The notes under the pieces were generated by a model. It saw only the letters and a program-made list of their open reading frames with translations. It was not told where the DNA came from and did no database searches. A stretch of 64,000 nucleotides of DNA from Glutamicibacter sp. MNS18 (GTDB lineage Bacteria; Actinomycetota; Actinomycetes; Actinomycetales; Micrococcaceae): NCBI RefSeq assembly GCF_026107515.2, contig NZ_JAPCHW010000004.1, positions 248,001 through 312,000 on the forward strand, in the 5' to 3' direction. Numbering within the stretch: the stretch's first letter is position 1; each line of letters opens with the position of its first letter. This document shows positions 37,076 to 45,537 of the stretch, piece after piece. Both the position numbers and the translations under genes were made by a program.

Positions 37076-37101
37076 TGGCTCGCTGCCCACGGGCCCCGGA
37101 G

Positions 37102-37638
37102 CTACACGCCCAGGATGCCGGAGAGCCCGCTGCGCGGATAACCGCCGATCCCCTCGGGGACGGGCATGCCCGGTTCCGGGTTGTCCAGATCGTAACCGGC
37201 CTGGACGATATCCACCGGGAAGGTCGGACCCGGCAGCGGGTGAGGCCACGGGTGCGGCCACGGGCCCGGGACAGGCCAGGGCTCAGGGATTGGCCAGGGG
37301 GTCGGAGACGGCCACGGATCGGGCACCGTGCGAACCTGGTAGGAGACGGAGCTGGCGGTGTGCCCCGCAGCCTCCTGCAGAGGGGGCTGGATGGGATGGG
37401 GGAGCAACGGAACCCGCGGGGGGTTGATGATCTGGCAGTGCAGCGGGACGGCCCATCCCGGAGGAGGGACCGGACCGGGGCACAGGTCCCGCGGTGGCTT
37501 GATGGGCACAATCCGTTCATGCGGCGCCGGGCTGCCGGTCATGGTGGTATCGGCCAATGCCGGCGCGCTGCCGAGGAGCAGGACCGCAGAGGCGAGGATG
37601 GCGGTGGTCCGGCCCAGGACCTTCGAAGTGGTGAACAT
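37102..37638 (-). CDS. Secreted proline/tryptophan-rich protein (copy 1)
   Basis: A 178-residue protein from ATG 37638 with AGGAG 7 bp upstream. The signal peptide (about 1-30) ends ALADTT, with signal peptidase I-type ALA. The mature part is extremely proline-rich: two cysteines in RDLCPGPVPPPGWAVPLHCQ, then a repeated P-x-PWP pattern (PWPSPTPWPIPEPWPVPGP and PWPHPWPHPLPG) at about residues 110-142. No known domain. The paralogue lies 267 bp upstream. Proline-rich tracts suggest an extended cell-wall or surface protein. Confidence 0.75.
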   Translation of the reverse strand: MFTTSKVLGRTTAILASAVLLLGSAPALADTTMTGSPAPHERIVPIKPPRDLCPGPVPPPGWAVPLHCQIINPPRVPLLPHPIQPPLQEAAGHTASSVSYQVRTVPDPWPSPTPWPIPEPWPVPGPWPHPWPHPLPGPTFPVDIVQAGYDLDNPEPGMPVPEGIGGYPRSGLSGILGV

Positions 37639-37904
37639 GATGACTCCTGAGGGTTGCAGTGACCCGGCGCCGGTGACGCCGTGGTGGGAGATGACTCCAG
37701 CTTTCCGCACCCGGGTGATCCGGTAATCAGCAAGCGGCGGTAACCGCACTACCGGCCCGGAATGATCCCGGGGGCTACCAGACCCGGCCGCAGGATACCG
37801 CGATGAGCTGTTACACGCGGCCACCCCAGGACAGTGTGGCACCCGGCCTCCACCTGGATTTCCAGTGGATACCGGGTGTCGTTGGCAACGTCGGCTGTGT
37901 GAGG

Positions 37905-38288
37905 TCAGGCCGCCAGCCAGTCGTGGGGCAGCGGTGTGTCTCCCGGGCCCGGTATCGGATTGTAGGGACCGGGAACCATTGGCGGCAGCGCATCGGTGCT
38001 GGAGACCATCGCCCGTGCCTGAGCCGGGACGGGGGACGGCACCGGCACCGGCACCGGTGGATCAACCGGGGCAATATCGCAGATCACTGGCGACTTCTTG
38101 ATGATGGCACAGGGTAGCGGGCGCGGATCGGGGCGCGGAACCCTGTCGGTGTCCGGTACCGGCACGGTGATCCCCGGACGGGTGGTGGCCCCGGGATCGA
38201 CGGCGCCGGCAGGCAATCCGGGTAGCAGCAGGGCACCAGCCACAATAGCGGTACCAATGTTCTTCAGGGCACTGCGCGGGATGTTCAT
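37905..38288 (-). CDS. Secreted proline-rich protein (copy 2)
   Basis: A 127-residue protein from ATG 38288 with GGAG upstream. The signal peptide ends GLPAGAVDP (about 30). The mature chain is rich in Pro and Val, with two cysteines in PLPCAIIKKSPVICDIAP and the tract VDPPVPVPVPSPVPAQA. It shares with copy 1 the order signal peptide - two Cys - proline tract - short tail and the same start context (GGAGTCATCATG), so I regard them as paralogues. Function unknown. Confidence 0.72.
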   Translation of the reverse strand: MNIPRSALKNIGTAIVAGALLLPGLPAGAVDPGATTRPGITVPVPDTDRVPRPDPRPLPCAIIKKSPVICDIAPVDPPVPVPVPSPVPAQARAMVSSTDALPPMVPGPYNPIPGPGDTPLPHDWLAA

Positions 38289-38765
38289 GATGACTCCAGA
38301 AGGCTTGGAAGGGCATGGCCAGCCGAAAGGCGGGCCACATGTGCCCCTCCAGTCTGGACTCGACCCGGATGCCGGGCATCGGCGAGGGGTGGTAGCGCGT
38401 ATACCGGAACCGGATGAGGCTGAACCGCCAACGGTGCAGGGCAGGTGCCGTGAGGGCATAAAGGTAGCCCATTGCCCAACCGATGAAGCGGCGGTCAGGC
38501 AATGGGCTTTGGCTTCCTCCCCCAAGGACGCCATATCGGGTTCCGTTCGCTTACCGCCCACCCTCACAAGTGGCGGCGGGCAACGGTGAAGACCAAACGG
38601 GCGGAACCTGATCCCTGTCATCACGGATTCGGACCAGGGTCACGGCCCAAACCAGGAAATGGTGCATCCACTCCGGCCGAAGCCGAGACGGACTTTTTAA
38701 CATTTCCCCTTTAGTCTGCTGCATGGAAAATGAATACGCGTCATACCAGGACGGTATGTTTGGCT
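38289..38765. other. Intergenic region upstream of the secreted proline-rich proteins
   Basis: 477 bp without a convincing gene. It includes an 11-bp hairpin, AGCCCATTGCC (38466-38476) with GGCAATGGGCT (38498-38508), on the minus strand just upstream of the proline-rich gene pair, and an AT-richer patch at 38690-38720. The hairpin could terminate the response-regulator transcript or act as a leader structure. Confidence 0.45.
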
Positions 38766-39458
38766 TCATCTGGTTGAGATTTCCCCGGTGGGTACCGGAT
38801 CGTCCGGGTGCACGAATCCGGAACGGTAGGCCAACGCCACGGCGGCGGCACGGTCCCGGGAACCGGTCTTGAACAGGATCCTGGCCACATGGGTTTTCAC
38901 CGTGGCCTCGCTGAGGACCAGGGTGTCCCTGATGTCCTGGTTCGATAGGCCGGCGGCCACGAACCGCAGCACTTCCTGTTCGCGCGGGGTGAGTAATTCG
39001 GTCACATCGGGATGGTCGGTGCTTTTGGAGCGCAGCCGCTGCACCAGCCGGGTGGCCGCGGTGGCATCCAGCCAGGTGTCGCCAGCGGCCACCCGGCGGA
39101 TGGCATCGGCGATCTCGGTGGGTGAGGCATGCTTCAGCAGGTAGCCGCTGGCCCCGGCCTGCAAGGCCTCCACCACGATGTCCTCGTCGTCAAAGGTGGT
39201 CATGATCAGCACCCGGACCAGGCGGTCGGGGTGACTGCGTGATTCACGCACCAATTCGCGGGTGGCGCTCACCCCATCCATGCCGGGCATACGCACATCC
39301 ATGAGCACCACTTCCGGACGGGTGCTGCGAGCCAACTGCAGGGCTTCCTGCCCGGAACTGGCCTCGCCGACCACCTCCAGGTCCGGTTCGGCCGAGAGCA
39401 GCATGGTGATCCCGGCCCGGACCAGCGGCTGGTCGTCAACGATCAATACGGCAGTCAT
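38766..39458 (-). CDS. NarL/LuxR-family response regulator
   Basis: A 230-residue regulator from ATG 39458 (MTAVLIVDDQPLVRAG; GAGGG SD). The receiver domain has the phospho-acceptor in VVLMDVRMPGMDG and Lys in GYLLKHASP. The C-terminal LuxR HTH (about 150-212) has LTPREQEVLRFVAAGLSNQ and LSEATVKTHVARILFKTG. It pairs with the kinase whose gene ends 7 bp upstream. Targets are probably the peptide/exporter genes upstream and the secreted proteins downstream; that is inference from position. Confidence 0.93.
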   Translation of the reverse strand: MTAVLIVDDQPLVRAGITMLLSAEPDLEVVGEASSGQEALQLARSTRPEVVLMDVRMPGMDGVSATRELVRESRSHPDRLVRVLIMTTFDDEDIVVEALQAGASGYLLKHASPTEIADAIRRVAAGDTWLDATAATRLVQRLRSKSTDHPDVTELLTPREQEVLRFVAAGLSNQDIRDTLVLSEATVKTHVARILFKTGSRDRAAAVALAYRSGFVHPDDPVPTGEISTR

Positions 39459-39465
39459 GATCCCT

Positions 39466-40638
39466 CTATTCCTCGTTAAATGACCCGCTGGCACGCGGAG
39501 CGGATTGCCCGGTGACCGGAAGGGTGGCCTTGAGCAGGTAGCCGTCCCGGGTGGGACCGCTGTGCAGGGTCCCTCCCGAGACACTGATGCGTTCGCGCAG
39601 GCCCAACAAGCCGTATCCTCCGGAGACCGCCTGGCGGACCTCCACGCCGGAGATGGAGCGCACCGTAATGACCAGCTGCCCCGGGGTCCATTCGTGGATC
39701 AGCTCCACCCGCGCGCCTTCTCCCGCATGTTTCATCGCGTTGGCCAGGCCCTCCTGGACCACCCGGAAGGCGGCATGGCTGATACTCGGGTCCAGCGGCT
39801 GCTCAGCACCGTGCACCGTGGAGACCACATCCAGCCCGGAGTCGCGGGCCGAGGACACCAGTGTGTTGACATCCTCCAGGGTGTGGACACGAATGGTCCC
39901 CGATTCGGATTCGCTGCGCAGCATCCCCAGCAGCCGGTGCAGTTCACGTATGCTCTGTTCGGCGGTGGATTGCACATCGGCCAGTACCCGGTCCACGTCA
40001 ACGCCGGTGGAACCGCGTTTGATGACGGTGCGCACCCCGGCGACCTGCAGGACGATCGCGGTCATCGAATGGGCCACCGAGTCGTGCAGATCCCGGCTGA
40101 TGCGCAGGCGCTCGACGGCAGTGGCCTCGTCACGGGCTTCCTCTGCCCAGCGTCGCTCGGTGGTCAAACGGTGGGCGTTGCGAGCCAGGGCACGACCGGC
40201 GATCCAGGCGGCGCCTACCATCGCGGTCCACAGCCCGGCGTTGATGATCACGAATAATGCGGTCACCGAATCGTAGTAGGAGACCCCGTTGTAGGTGGTG
40301 ACGGCAACCGGTATCACGGCACCGGCCAACGCCCACCATGCGGCGCGTTGCGTCCCGTGCCGGGCTACGAGGAATAGTGCCATCATGAACCCGGCCATGC
40401 ACTCGACCGAGGGCAGCAACAGGGAACCGACGGCTAGGACCATCAAGGCGATATACCCGGGCAGCGGAGAACGCACGATGGCCAGCCAACTGTAGCCGGC
40501 CATGCCGATGGCCAGGATCAGCCAGAACGGCAGCTCGGTACCGCCCAGTGTGTGGGTATCGCCGCCCCAGATGAGCAAATCGATCCCGAATACGGCCACC
40601 GTCATGACCGTGCGAACGGTTCGTTGGCGTTTCAGCAC
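39466..40638 (-). CDS. NarL-type sensor histidine kinase (HisKA_3)
   Basis: About 390 residues. The start is uncertain: I use GTG 40638 (VLKRQRTVRTVMTVAV), which overlaps the upstream stop by 7 bp; GTG 40665 and ATG 40605 are alternatives. Five or six helices fill the first 150 residues with almost no extracellular loop. The HisKA_3 motif is RISRDLHDSVAHSMTAIV and the HATPase has AFRVVQEGLANAMKHAGEG and GYGLLGLRERISVSGG. This class (DesK/LiaS-like) often senses membrane or peptide stress and here sits between a peptide exporter locus and its response regulator. Confidence 0.9.
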   Translation of the reverse strand: MLKRQRTVRTVMTVAVFGIDLLIWGGDTHTLGGTELPFWLILAIGMAGYSWLAIVRSPLPGYIALMVLAVGSLLLPSVECMAGFMMALFLVARHGTQRAAWWALAGAVIPVAVTTYNGVSYYDSVTALFVIINAGLWTAMVGAAWIAGRALARNAHRLTTERRWAEEARDEATAVERLRISRDLHDSVAHSMTAIVLQVAGVRTVIKRGSTGVDVDRVLADVQSTAEQSIRELHRLLGMLRSESESGTIRVHTLEDVNTLVSSARDSGLDVVSTVHGAEQPLDPSISHAAFRVVQEGLANAMKHAGEGARVELIHEWTPGQLVITVRSISGVEVRQAVSGGYGLLGLRERISVSGGTLHSGPTRDGYLLKATLPVTGQSAPRASGSFNEE

Positions 40639-41042
40639 CCGCGGACCCGTGGGAACAAACGGCACCAGAAAGCGTAAGTGGCGGGCATGCCAGGCGCTCC
40701 GGGCGGCTCGATCCCCGGCGGGAAGGCTTCGCCCTTGATCTGGAGGGTGCCTTGTGGCAGCTGCAAGGCGCTCAGCGGCTCCCATCCGTCAATCCCCCTT
40801 GTCATTTCGAAGATGTCTTCCACCTTGACACGCCGGTCGCCCACGCTCACCTCGGTCTGGCCGTTCAGGCCACCCGCCCTGACCAGAACGGTGTCGGTTT
40901 TGATCACCCAGCCGGTCAGCAGCAGATCCCCGTGGTGGACCGGGATGGTTGCGGCATTCGGGGCCGGGTATGTGGACCCGGCCGGTGAATCCGGGGAGGA
41001 CTCGTTATTCTGCTCCGGCGGGTGTTCGGGTGTCGGACACAT
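40632..41042 (-). CDS. Hypothetical protein between peptide exporter and sensor kinase
   Basis: A 136-residue protein from ATG 41042 with AGGAG upstream. The first 35 residues are Pro/Ser/Glu/Asn-rich and disordered-looking; the rest is a soluble, probably beta-rich domain (HHGDLLLTGWVIKTDTVLV, GQTEVSVGDRRVKVEDIFE). No signal peptide or membrane helix. I do not recognise a family. The position in the cluster makes it a candidate for immunity, peptide maturation or signal relay, without direct evidence. The C-terminal end overlaps the kinase start. Confidence 0.65.
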   Translation of the reverse strand: MCPTPEHPPEQNNESSPDSPAGSTYPAPNAATIPVHHGDLLLTGWVIKTDTVLVRAGGLNGQTEVSVGDRRVKVEDIFEMTRGIDGWEPLSALQLPQGTLQIKGEAFPPGIEPPGAPGMPATYAFWCRLFPRVRGC

Positions 41043-41127
41043 GGTTACTCCTGGGATGAAAGTGCAAGTGACAGTATCCTGACACATCGGCGCTGTTCAG
41101 GGCATCATCCGTTGACAGTACGTTGAC

Positions 41128-43302
41128 TCAATCCGTGGTGCTACCGGCACCCATCCGTTGCCGCACCAGCCCGGCGTACCAGCCGGTGCCCTCCGAGAGG
41201 TCCGCGGGGGAGCCCTGCTCGGTAATCCGCCCTTCGTCCATGACCCAGATCTGGTCTGCATCGGCGGCCACATCCAACCGGTGGGTGATGATGATCCTGG
41301 TGATGGACAGCTCCCTGAGCACCTGTTCGATCCGGCGTTCGGTCCCGCCGTCCAAGGCACTGGTGGGCTCATCCAGGATCAGGATCCTGGGGTTGGCCAG
41401 CAGCGCCCGGGCCAAAGCCAATCGTTGGCGTTGGCCGCCGGACAGCCCGCTTCCGGTCGAACCCAGCCTGGTGTCGATACCCAACGGAAGGGCCGCGATC
41501 TCGGGGGCCAGTTGGGCCTTTGCCAGTGCCTGCCAGACCTGTTGGTCCTCGTATCCTTCCCGTCCGGCCACTACCGCGTCGCGGATCGTGCCGCGCGCCA
41601 ACCAGTTCTCCTGGAATACCACGCCGATATGCGGACGCACCAGTTGCGGATCCAGTTGTTGCAGGTCCTGGCCGTCGATGAGGATCCTGCCGGCTGTCGG
41701 GTCGTGCAAACCCGCCAACAGTTGCGCCAGCGTGGTCTTGCCGCATCCGGTGGGGCCCAGGATGCAGAGCTTGGATCCGGCAGGCACGGAGCCGCTGATC
41801 CCGGTAAGGACGTTCCGGCCATGCCGGTCGTGGCGGAATCCCACCGATTCCAACCGGATTGCCCCGGACAGTTCTCCCGGGTTCTGTCCACCGGTGCGTT
41901 CGGCTGGGGCGGTTTCCAGGTCTTCGACTCGATCCAGCAGCGGACGCAGATCGGCGGCGGTGATCAGCTGGGTGGCCAACGAAACCACTGGGGTCAGTGT
42001 TGCGGCCGCCAGCCCCATGAGACCCAGCGCGGTACCCGGGGTGATGGCGGAGAAGAAACCGTTTCCGGTGATGGTGCTGGCCTGCAACAGGATGGCCAGC
42101 GGCGTGGCGATCGCCAGGGCCGCCAGCAGCGCCAGGGACACGGCGTTGAGCCGGGTCCGTGACCGGGTCAGCGTCAGTCTCCGGGTCAGCAATTGCTGCC
42201 AGCCATGCAGGCTTGGCTGTTCGGAGCCGTAGGCACGCAATGTGCCCATGCCGGTGATGCCGTCGACCAGCAAGGTGGAGGAATCGGCATGGACCAGGAT
42301 TTCCTCGCGCCGCAAGGCCGCGCAGCGGGTGGCCACCCACCAGGACGTGCCCAGCGCGGTACCGATGACCAGGGTGGTGGTCAGGGCCAGACTGGGGGCG
42401 ATGACCAGCAATGCCATGACATACCCCAGGGTCAGGATTCCGTCCAGGGCCGCCCCGAGCAGGGTGATGGATAACAGCGCATGGATGGCGTGGGCCGACT
42501 CCACCCGTCCTACCAGGTCGCCGACCGACCGCCGGTCAAAGAAGCGCAGGCTGCGGCTGTACAGTGTGCCGGCCACCCGGTGGCTCAGCGAACCAGCCAG
42601 CCGGAACTGCAAGGTGGACAGGACCCAGTTTCGGGCCAGGGTCAACAAGCCCATGGCCAGGGCCAACCCGATACCGAAGAGCAGCCAACGTTGTTGTTCC
42701 AACTCGCTGGCCACCATGGCATCAACGATCAGGGCCGTGGCCAACGGCAGCGCGAGTCCGAAGACCGCCAGCAACCCGGATAACAGTGCCGCGTGGCCCA
42801 AGTTCCCGCGCACGCTGGTGATGATACCGGCCAGCAAACGATAGGGGTGCTGAGCCGACGAAGGCGGGTACTGTTCCGGCGGTATGGTATCGGTCTCGGA
42901 CACCACCATGACCATGCCGCTGCATTCGGCGATGAGTTGTTCGGGCCCGATCTTGCGTCGCCCGATCGCCGGGTCCATGATCACCAGGTGCCGGGACTGG
43001 ACCTTCTCGACCAGAACGTAATGCTGACGTGAAAAATGCACCATGGCGGGAAGCGGCAGCTGCCCGAGGTTTTCCACCAATTCGCGTGGGTCGGCCAAGA
43101 AGGCCTTGAGCTTGATCCCCCAGGTGGCTGCGGTGTCGCGGATGACCAGCCCGGATGAACCATCCCGGCCCGGATCCATCTCCTGGCGGACTCCAGACAG
43201 CGAGACCTGCCGGCCATGGAAACGAAGCAGCGAGGCCAGGCATGCCGGGGCACAATCGGTTTCAGCGGTTTGCAGGATCACAGGTGTTCGGGCCATGGCC
43301 AT
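41128..43302 (-). CDS. C39 peptidase-containing ABC transporter (bacteriocin/peptide exporter)
   Basis: A 724-residue PCAT. Start ATG 43302 (AAGGA 6 bp upstream; ATG 43296 also possible). The N-terminal C39 peptidase (1-130) has catalytic Cys17 in QTAETDCAPACLAS with oxyanion Gln11, His94 in FSRQHYVLV and Asp110 in IMDPAIG, so it looks active. A six-helix ABC exporter domain (about 155-460) follows, then the ATPase with Walker A GPTGCGKT (about 516), signature LSGGQ (620) and Walker B ILILDEPTSALD. It would cleave double-glycine leaders and export the peptides. The genes for two such peptides are immediately upstream. Confidence 0.93.
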   Translation of the reverse strand: MAMARTPVILQTAETDCAPACLASLLRFHGRQVSLSGVRQEMDPGRDGSSGLVIRDTAATWGIKLKAFLADPRELVENLGQLPLPAMVHFSRQHYVLVEKVQSRHLVIMDPAIGRRKIGPEQLIAECSGMVMVVSETDTIPPEQYPPSSAQHPYRLLAGIITSVRGNLGHAALLSGLLAVFGLALPLATALIVDAMVASELEQQRWLLFGIGLALAMGLLTLARNWVLSTLQFRLAGSLSHRVAGTLYSRSLRFFDRRSVGDLVGRVESAHAIHALLSITLLGAALDGILTLGYVMALLVIAPSLALTTTLVIGTALGTSWWVATRCAALRREEILVHADSSTLLVDGITGMGTLRAYGSEQPSLHGWQQLLTRRLTLTRSRTRLNAVSLALLAALAIATPLAILLQASTITGNGFFSAITPGTALGLMGLAAATLTPVVSLATQLITAADLRPLLDRVEDLETAPAERTGGQNPGELSGAIRLESVGFRHDRHGRNVLTGISGSVPAGSKLCILGPTGCGKTTLAQLLAGLHDPTAGRILIDGQDLQQLDPQLVRPHIGVVFQENWLARGTIRDAVVAGREGYEDQQVWQALAKAQLAPEIAALPLGIDTRLGSTGSGLSGGQRQRLALARALLANPRILILDEPTSALDGGTERRIEQVLRELSITRIIITHRLDVAADADQIWVMDEGRITEQGSPADLSEGTGWYAGLVRQRMGAGSTTD

Positions 43303-43388
43303 GCTCTTTCCTTGGGAGGCGGATCGTGGTGTGGGGAAGACCCCGGTGCCCGGCGCCGGTGCAGGTGCCGGGCCACCCGGGGCAGGGA

Positions 43389-43565
43389 CTACTGCTGGGC
43401 CACGGAGACGTTGATTGTCACGTTCTGGCAGTCGCCCGAGGTCTTGACCCCGTTGACCTGACCGTGCGGGTTGTAGGTGATCGTTACCTGGCATTCCTGG
43501 CCGCCGATGAATTCGGCCAGTTCGGTGGCGTCCAGTTCGCGTCCGAGGTGGGAAGTGGGTGACAT
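43389..43565 (-). CDS. Double-glycine-leader two-cysteine peptide precursor A
   Basis: A 58-residue peptide from ATG 43565 with a strong AAGGAG SD. The leader (1-22) is MSPTSHLGRELDATELAEFI then GG, matching the C39-exporter leader pattern (ELxxxELxxFxGG). The predicted core is 36 residues, begins QECQVTITYNPHGQ and contains exactly two cysteines 20 residues apart (Cys25 and Cys46), the second in SGDCQNV. It aligns along its whole length with precursor B. It ends 86 bp before the exporter start. Cleavage and a disulfide are predictions; the core resembles no peptide I know. Confidence 0.82.
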   Translation of the reverse strand: MSPTSHLGRELDATELAEFIGGQECQVTITYNPHGQVNGVKTSGDCQNVTINVSVAQQ

Positions 43566-43856
43566 GGCTATTTCTCCTTTTCATGGATGCGGCGGCCGGT
43601 TGCCGCCTGACTGCTTCAATGCTTTCGCCACCACCGGAACCATGCGTCATGCCGTGGCATCGCCAACCGGGGGTAGATCTTGGTATGCGGGATCAGCGGC
43701 TGCGGGTATGCGCCATGGGCCGTGAGGATGAGGCAACGACCGGATGGTGTAGCCGCGGCTCGGACTCAGCAGTGGTTCTGGTCCCCGGGGCCCAGCGCCG
43801 CCGCCGGTCCCCGCTCGGCAGTGGGTCGGCGGCGGTGTGCCGGAAACGCGGTTCAG
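43566..43856. other. Spacer between the two precursor genes
   Basis: 291 bp without a further precursor. On the minus strand it opens, just after precursor B, with a GC-rich hairpin (CCGCCGCCG pairing with CGGCGGCGG) that may limit read-through, and ends with the precursor A leader, whose sequence partly matches the leader of precursor B (GGYGGTG...GAAGCATGGAA-like), indicating that the duplication included the 5' region. Confidence 0.5.
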
Positions 43857-44024
43857 CTAGGTGGTCTTGTGCACCACATTGCAGTCGCCGACGGCCACGA
43901 CTCCCAGGATCTGACCGGTATTTCCGTCGAGGATGATGTAGACGGTACAGCCTTCGGAACCATTGAAAACCTCCAGTTCGGAGTCATCCAGCTCGCGTCC
44001 GATGGGTGCCAGGGTGGTGGTCAT
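43857..44024 (-). CDS. Double-glycine-leader two-cysteine peptide precursor B
   Basis: A 55-residue peptide from ATG 44024 with AAGGAG upstream; the reading frame is open further upstream but without SD. The leader has GRELDDSELEVFNGS, so the cleavage site would be Gly-Ser rather than Gly-Gly. The core, EGCTVYIILDGNTGQILG onward (about 32 residues), has two cysteines 21 residues apart (Cys26 and Cys48), the second in VGDCNVV. Residues shared with A include GRELD, EL, F, the C-x-V-x-I start, GQ, GV and GDC. First gene of the peptide cluster. Confidence 0.8.
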   Translation of the reverse strand: MTTTLAPIGRELDDSELEVFNGSEGCTVYIILDGNTGQILGVVAVGDCNVVHKTT

Positions 44025-44299
44025 GATCTTCTCCTTACCTCGTGCCTGTTGGCCCGCCCCGATGGCCGGCCGGCTACTTTCCATGCTTCCGGTCACCGCC
44101 GGTTGAAGCGTCAGTCCGGCACGGGCCCTGGCAGACCGAACGTGTTGTAGTGTCGATCACCTCCCAGGCCGATTACCGTATTCCGGAAGACCGATAGCTT
44201 GCTGGCAAACCGGGTGCGCTGTTGAAGGGAGTTAGGTGACCTGCTTGAATAAGGGCAAGTGGACGGATGCTCCTTAGCGATACCCAGCAGAGGTGGGAC

Positions 44300-45439
44300 A
44301 TGGCAAGCGATCGGGAAGACAGGCAGGATCCGGGCAGCGCTGCGGATACGGCCCTCAAGGATGTCCGGGCGCCGGGCCCGGACCATCAATCCAAACCGAA
44401 AATGCCCACGGATTTGAAGATGCGCTCCTGGCGCTACGTTTTCAAGCGTTCGGTCAACGAATTTTCCCGGAAGAAGTGCACCGACCTCGCAGCGGGGCTG
44501 ACCTACTTCACGATGCTCTCGATTTTCCCGGCGCTGTTGGCCCTGGTCTCGTTGTTGGGAGTGGTCGGACAGGCCGAGAACACCACGCGCACGTTGCTGG
44601 ACATGCTCAAGGACGTGGCCAGCGAGCAGGTCGTGGACACCCTGGAACAACCGATCCAGCAACTGACTTCCGCCCCGTCGGCCGGATTCGCCCTGGCCGC
44701 CGGTATTCTCGGTGCGTTGTGGAGCGCCTCGGGTTACGTCGGTGCCTTCGGCCGGGCCATGAACCAGATCTACGAGGTGCAAGAAGGCCGGCCGTTCATC
44801 AAGTTGAAACCCGTACTATTGCTGATCACCCTGGCGATGCTGGTGATCGCGGTGGTCATGGCCATCTTGCTGGTGGTCTCCGGCCCCGTGGCGCGGGGCA
44901 TCGGCCAGGTTGTGGGTCTAGGGGACCAGGCCCTACTGGTCTGGAACATCGCCAAGTGGCCGGTATTGGTGATCTTCGCGGTGATGTTGGTGGCGGTGTT
45001 GTACTACGGCACCCCGAACGTGCAGCAACCCAAATTCCGCTGGATCAGTGTCGGATCCTTCCTGGCTTTGGTGGTGCTGGCCGTGGCCACCTGGGGGTTC
45101 TTCTTCTACGTTTCGAACTTCGGGAACTACAACGCCACCTACGGGGCCATTGGTGGCGTGATCGTGCTGCTGCTGTGGATCTGGATCGCGAACCTGTCGC
45201 TGCTGTTCGGGGCGGTCTTCGACGCCGAGCTGGAACGCGGGCGTGAGTTGCAGGCCGGTATCGAGGCCGAAGAGTCCATCCAGTTGCCGCCGCGGGACAT
45301 CAGCGCCAGCGAGAAACTGGCGGAAAAGGAAGCTGCCGATATCCGCCAGGGTGAGGCGCTACGCTACGCCAGCGAGTTGGCTGCCGAGGAAGCCGCCGAA
45401 GCCGAGGCCAAAGCCGCCCAGGAGCGTGACGGGACGTAA
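44300..45439 (+). CDS. YihY/UPF0761 (BrkB) family membrane protein
   Basis: A 379-residue protein from ATG 44300 (MASDREDRQ; GAGGTGGG upstream). A charged N-terminal tail (about 1-55) precedes FSRKKCTDLAAGLTYFTMLS, the family signature, and six helices; ASGYVGAFGRAMNQIYEV and NATYGAIGGVIVLLLWIWIA are typical. The C-terminus is a highly charged Ala/Glu helix. Sometimes annotated as a ribonuclease BN-like protein, but the family is membrane-embedded with unknown transport role. Divergent from the peptide cluster. Confidence 0.9.
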   Translation: MASDREDRQDPGSAADTALKDVRAPGPDHQSKPKMPTDLKMRSWRYVFKRSVNEFSRKKCTDLAAGLTYFTMLSIFPALLALVSLLGVVGQAENTTRTLLDMLKDVASEQVVDTLEQPIQQLTSAPSAGFALAAGILGALWSASGYVGAFGRAMNQIYEVQEGRPFIKLKPVLLLITLAMLVIAVVMAILLVVSGPVARGIGQVVGLGDQALLVWNIAKWPVLVIFAVMLVAVLYYGTPNVQQPKFRWISVGSFLALVVLAVATWGFFFYVSNFGNYNATYGAIGGVIVLLLWIWIANLSLLFGAVFDAELERGRELQAGIEAEESIQLPPRDISASEKLAEKEAADIRQGEALRYASELAAEEAAEAEAKAAQERDGT

Positions 45440-45537
45440 CGGCGATCGCCGGCGGGCGAAGAAGCCGCCCCCTTCCTGCGGGTAGCTCCTGGCCTTACCC
45501 CTTCCCTGAAAGCCCGGCCCATGGCATCATTCGGTAG

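Noticed and set aside
38062-38502. A minus-strand frame overlapping the start of the proline-rich protein gene
   Set aside because: Another frame with a signal peptide and SD explains the region better; this one has neither.
43566-43856. A third peptide precursor between A and B
   Set aside because: I looked for another GRELD-type leader or Gly-Asp-Cys motif in all frames and found none.
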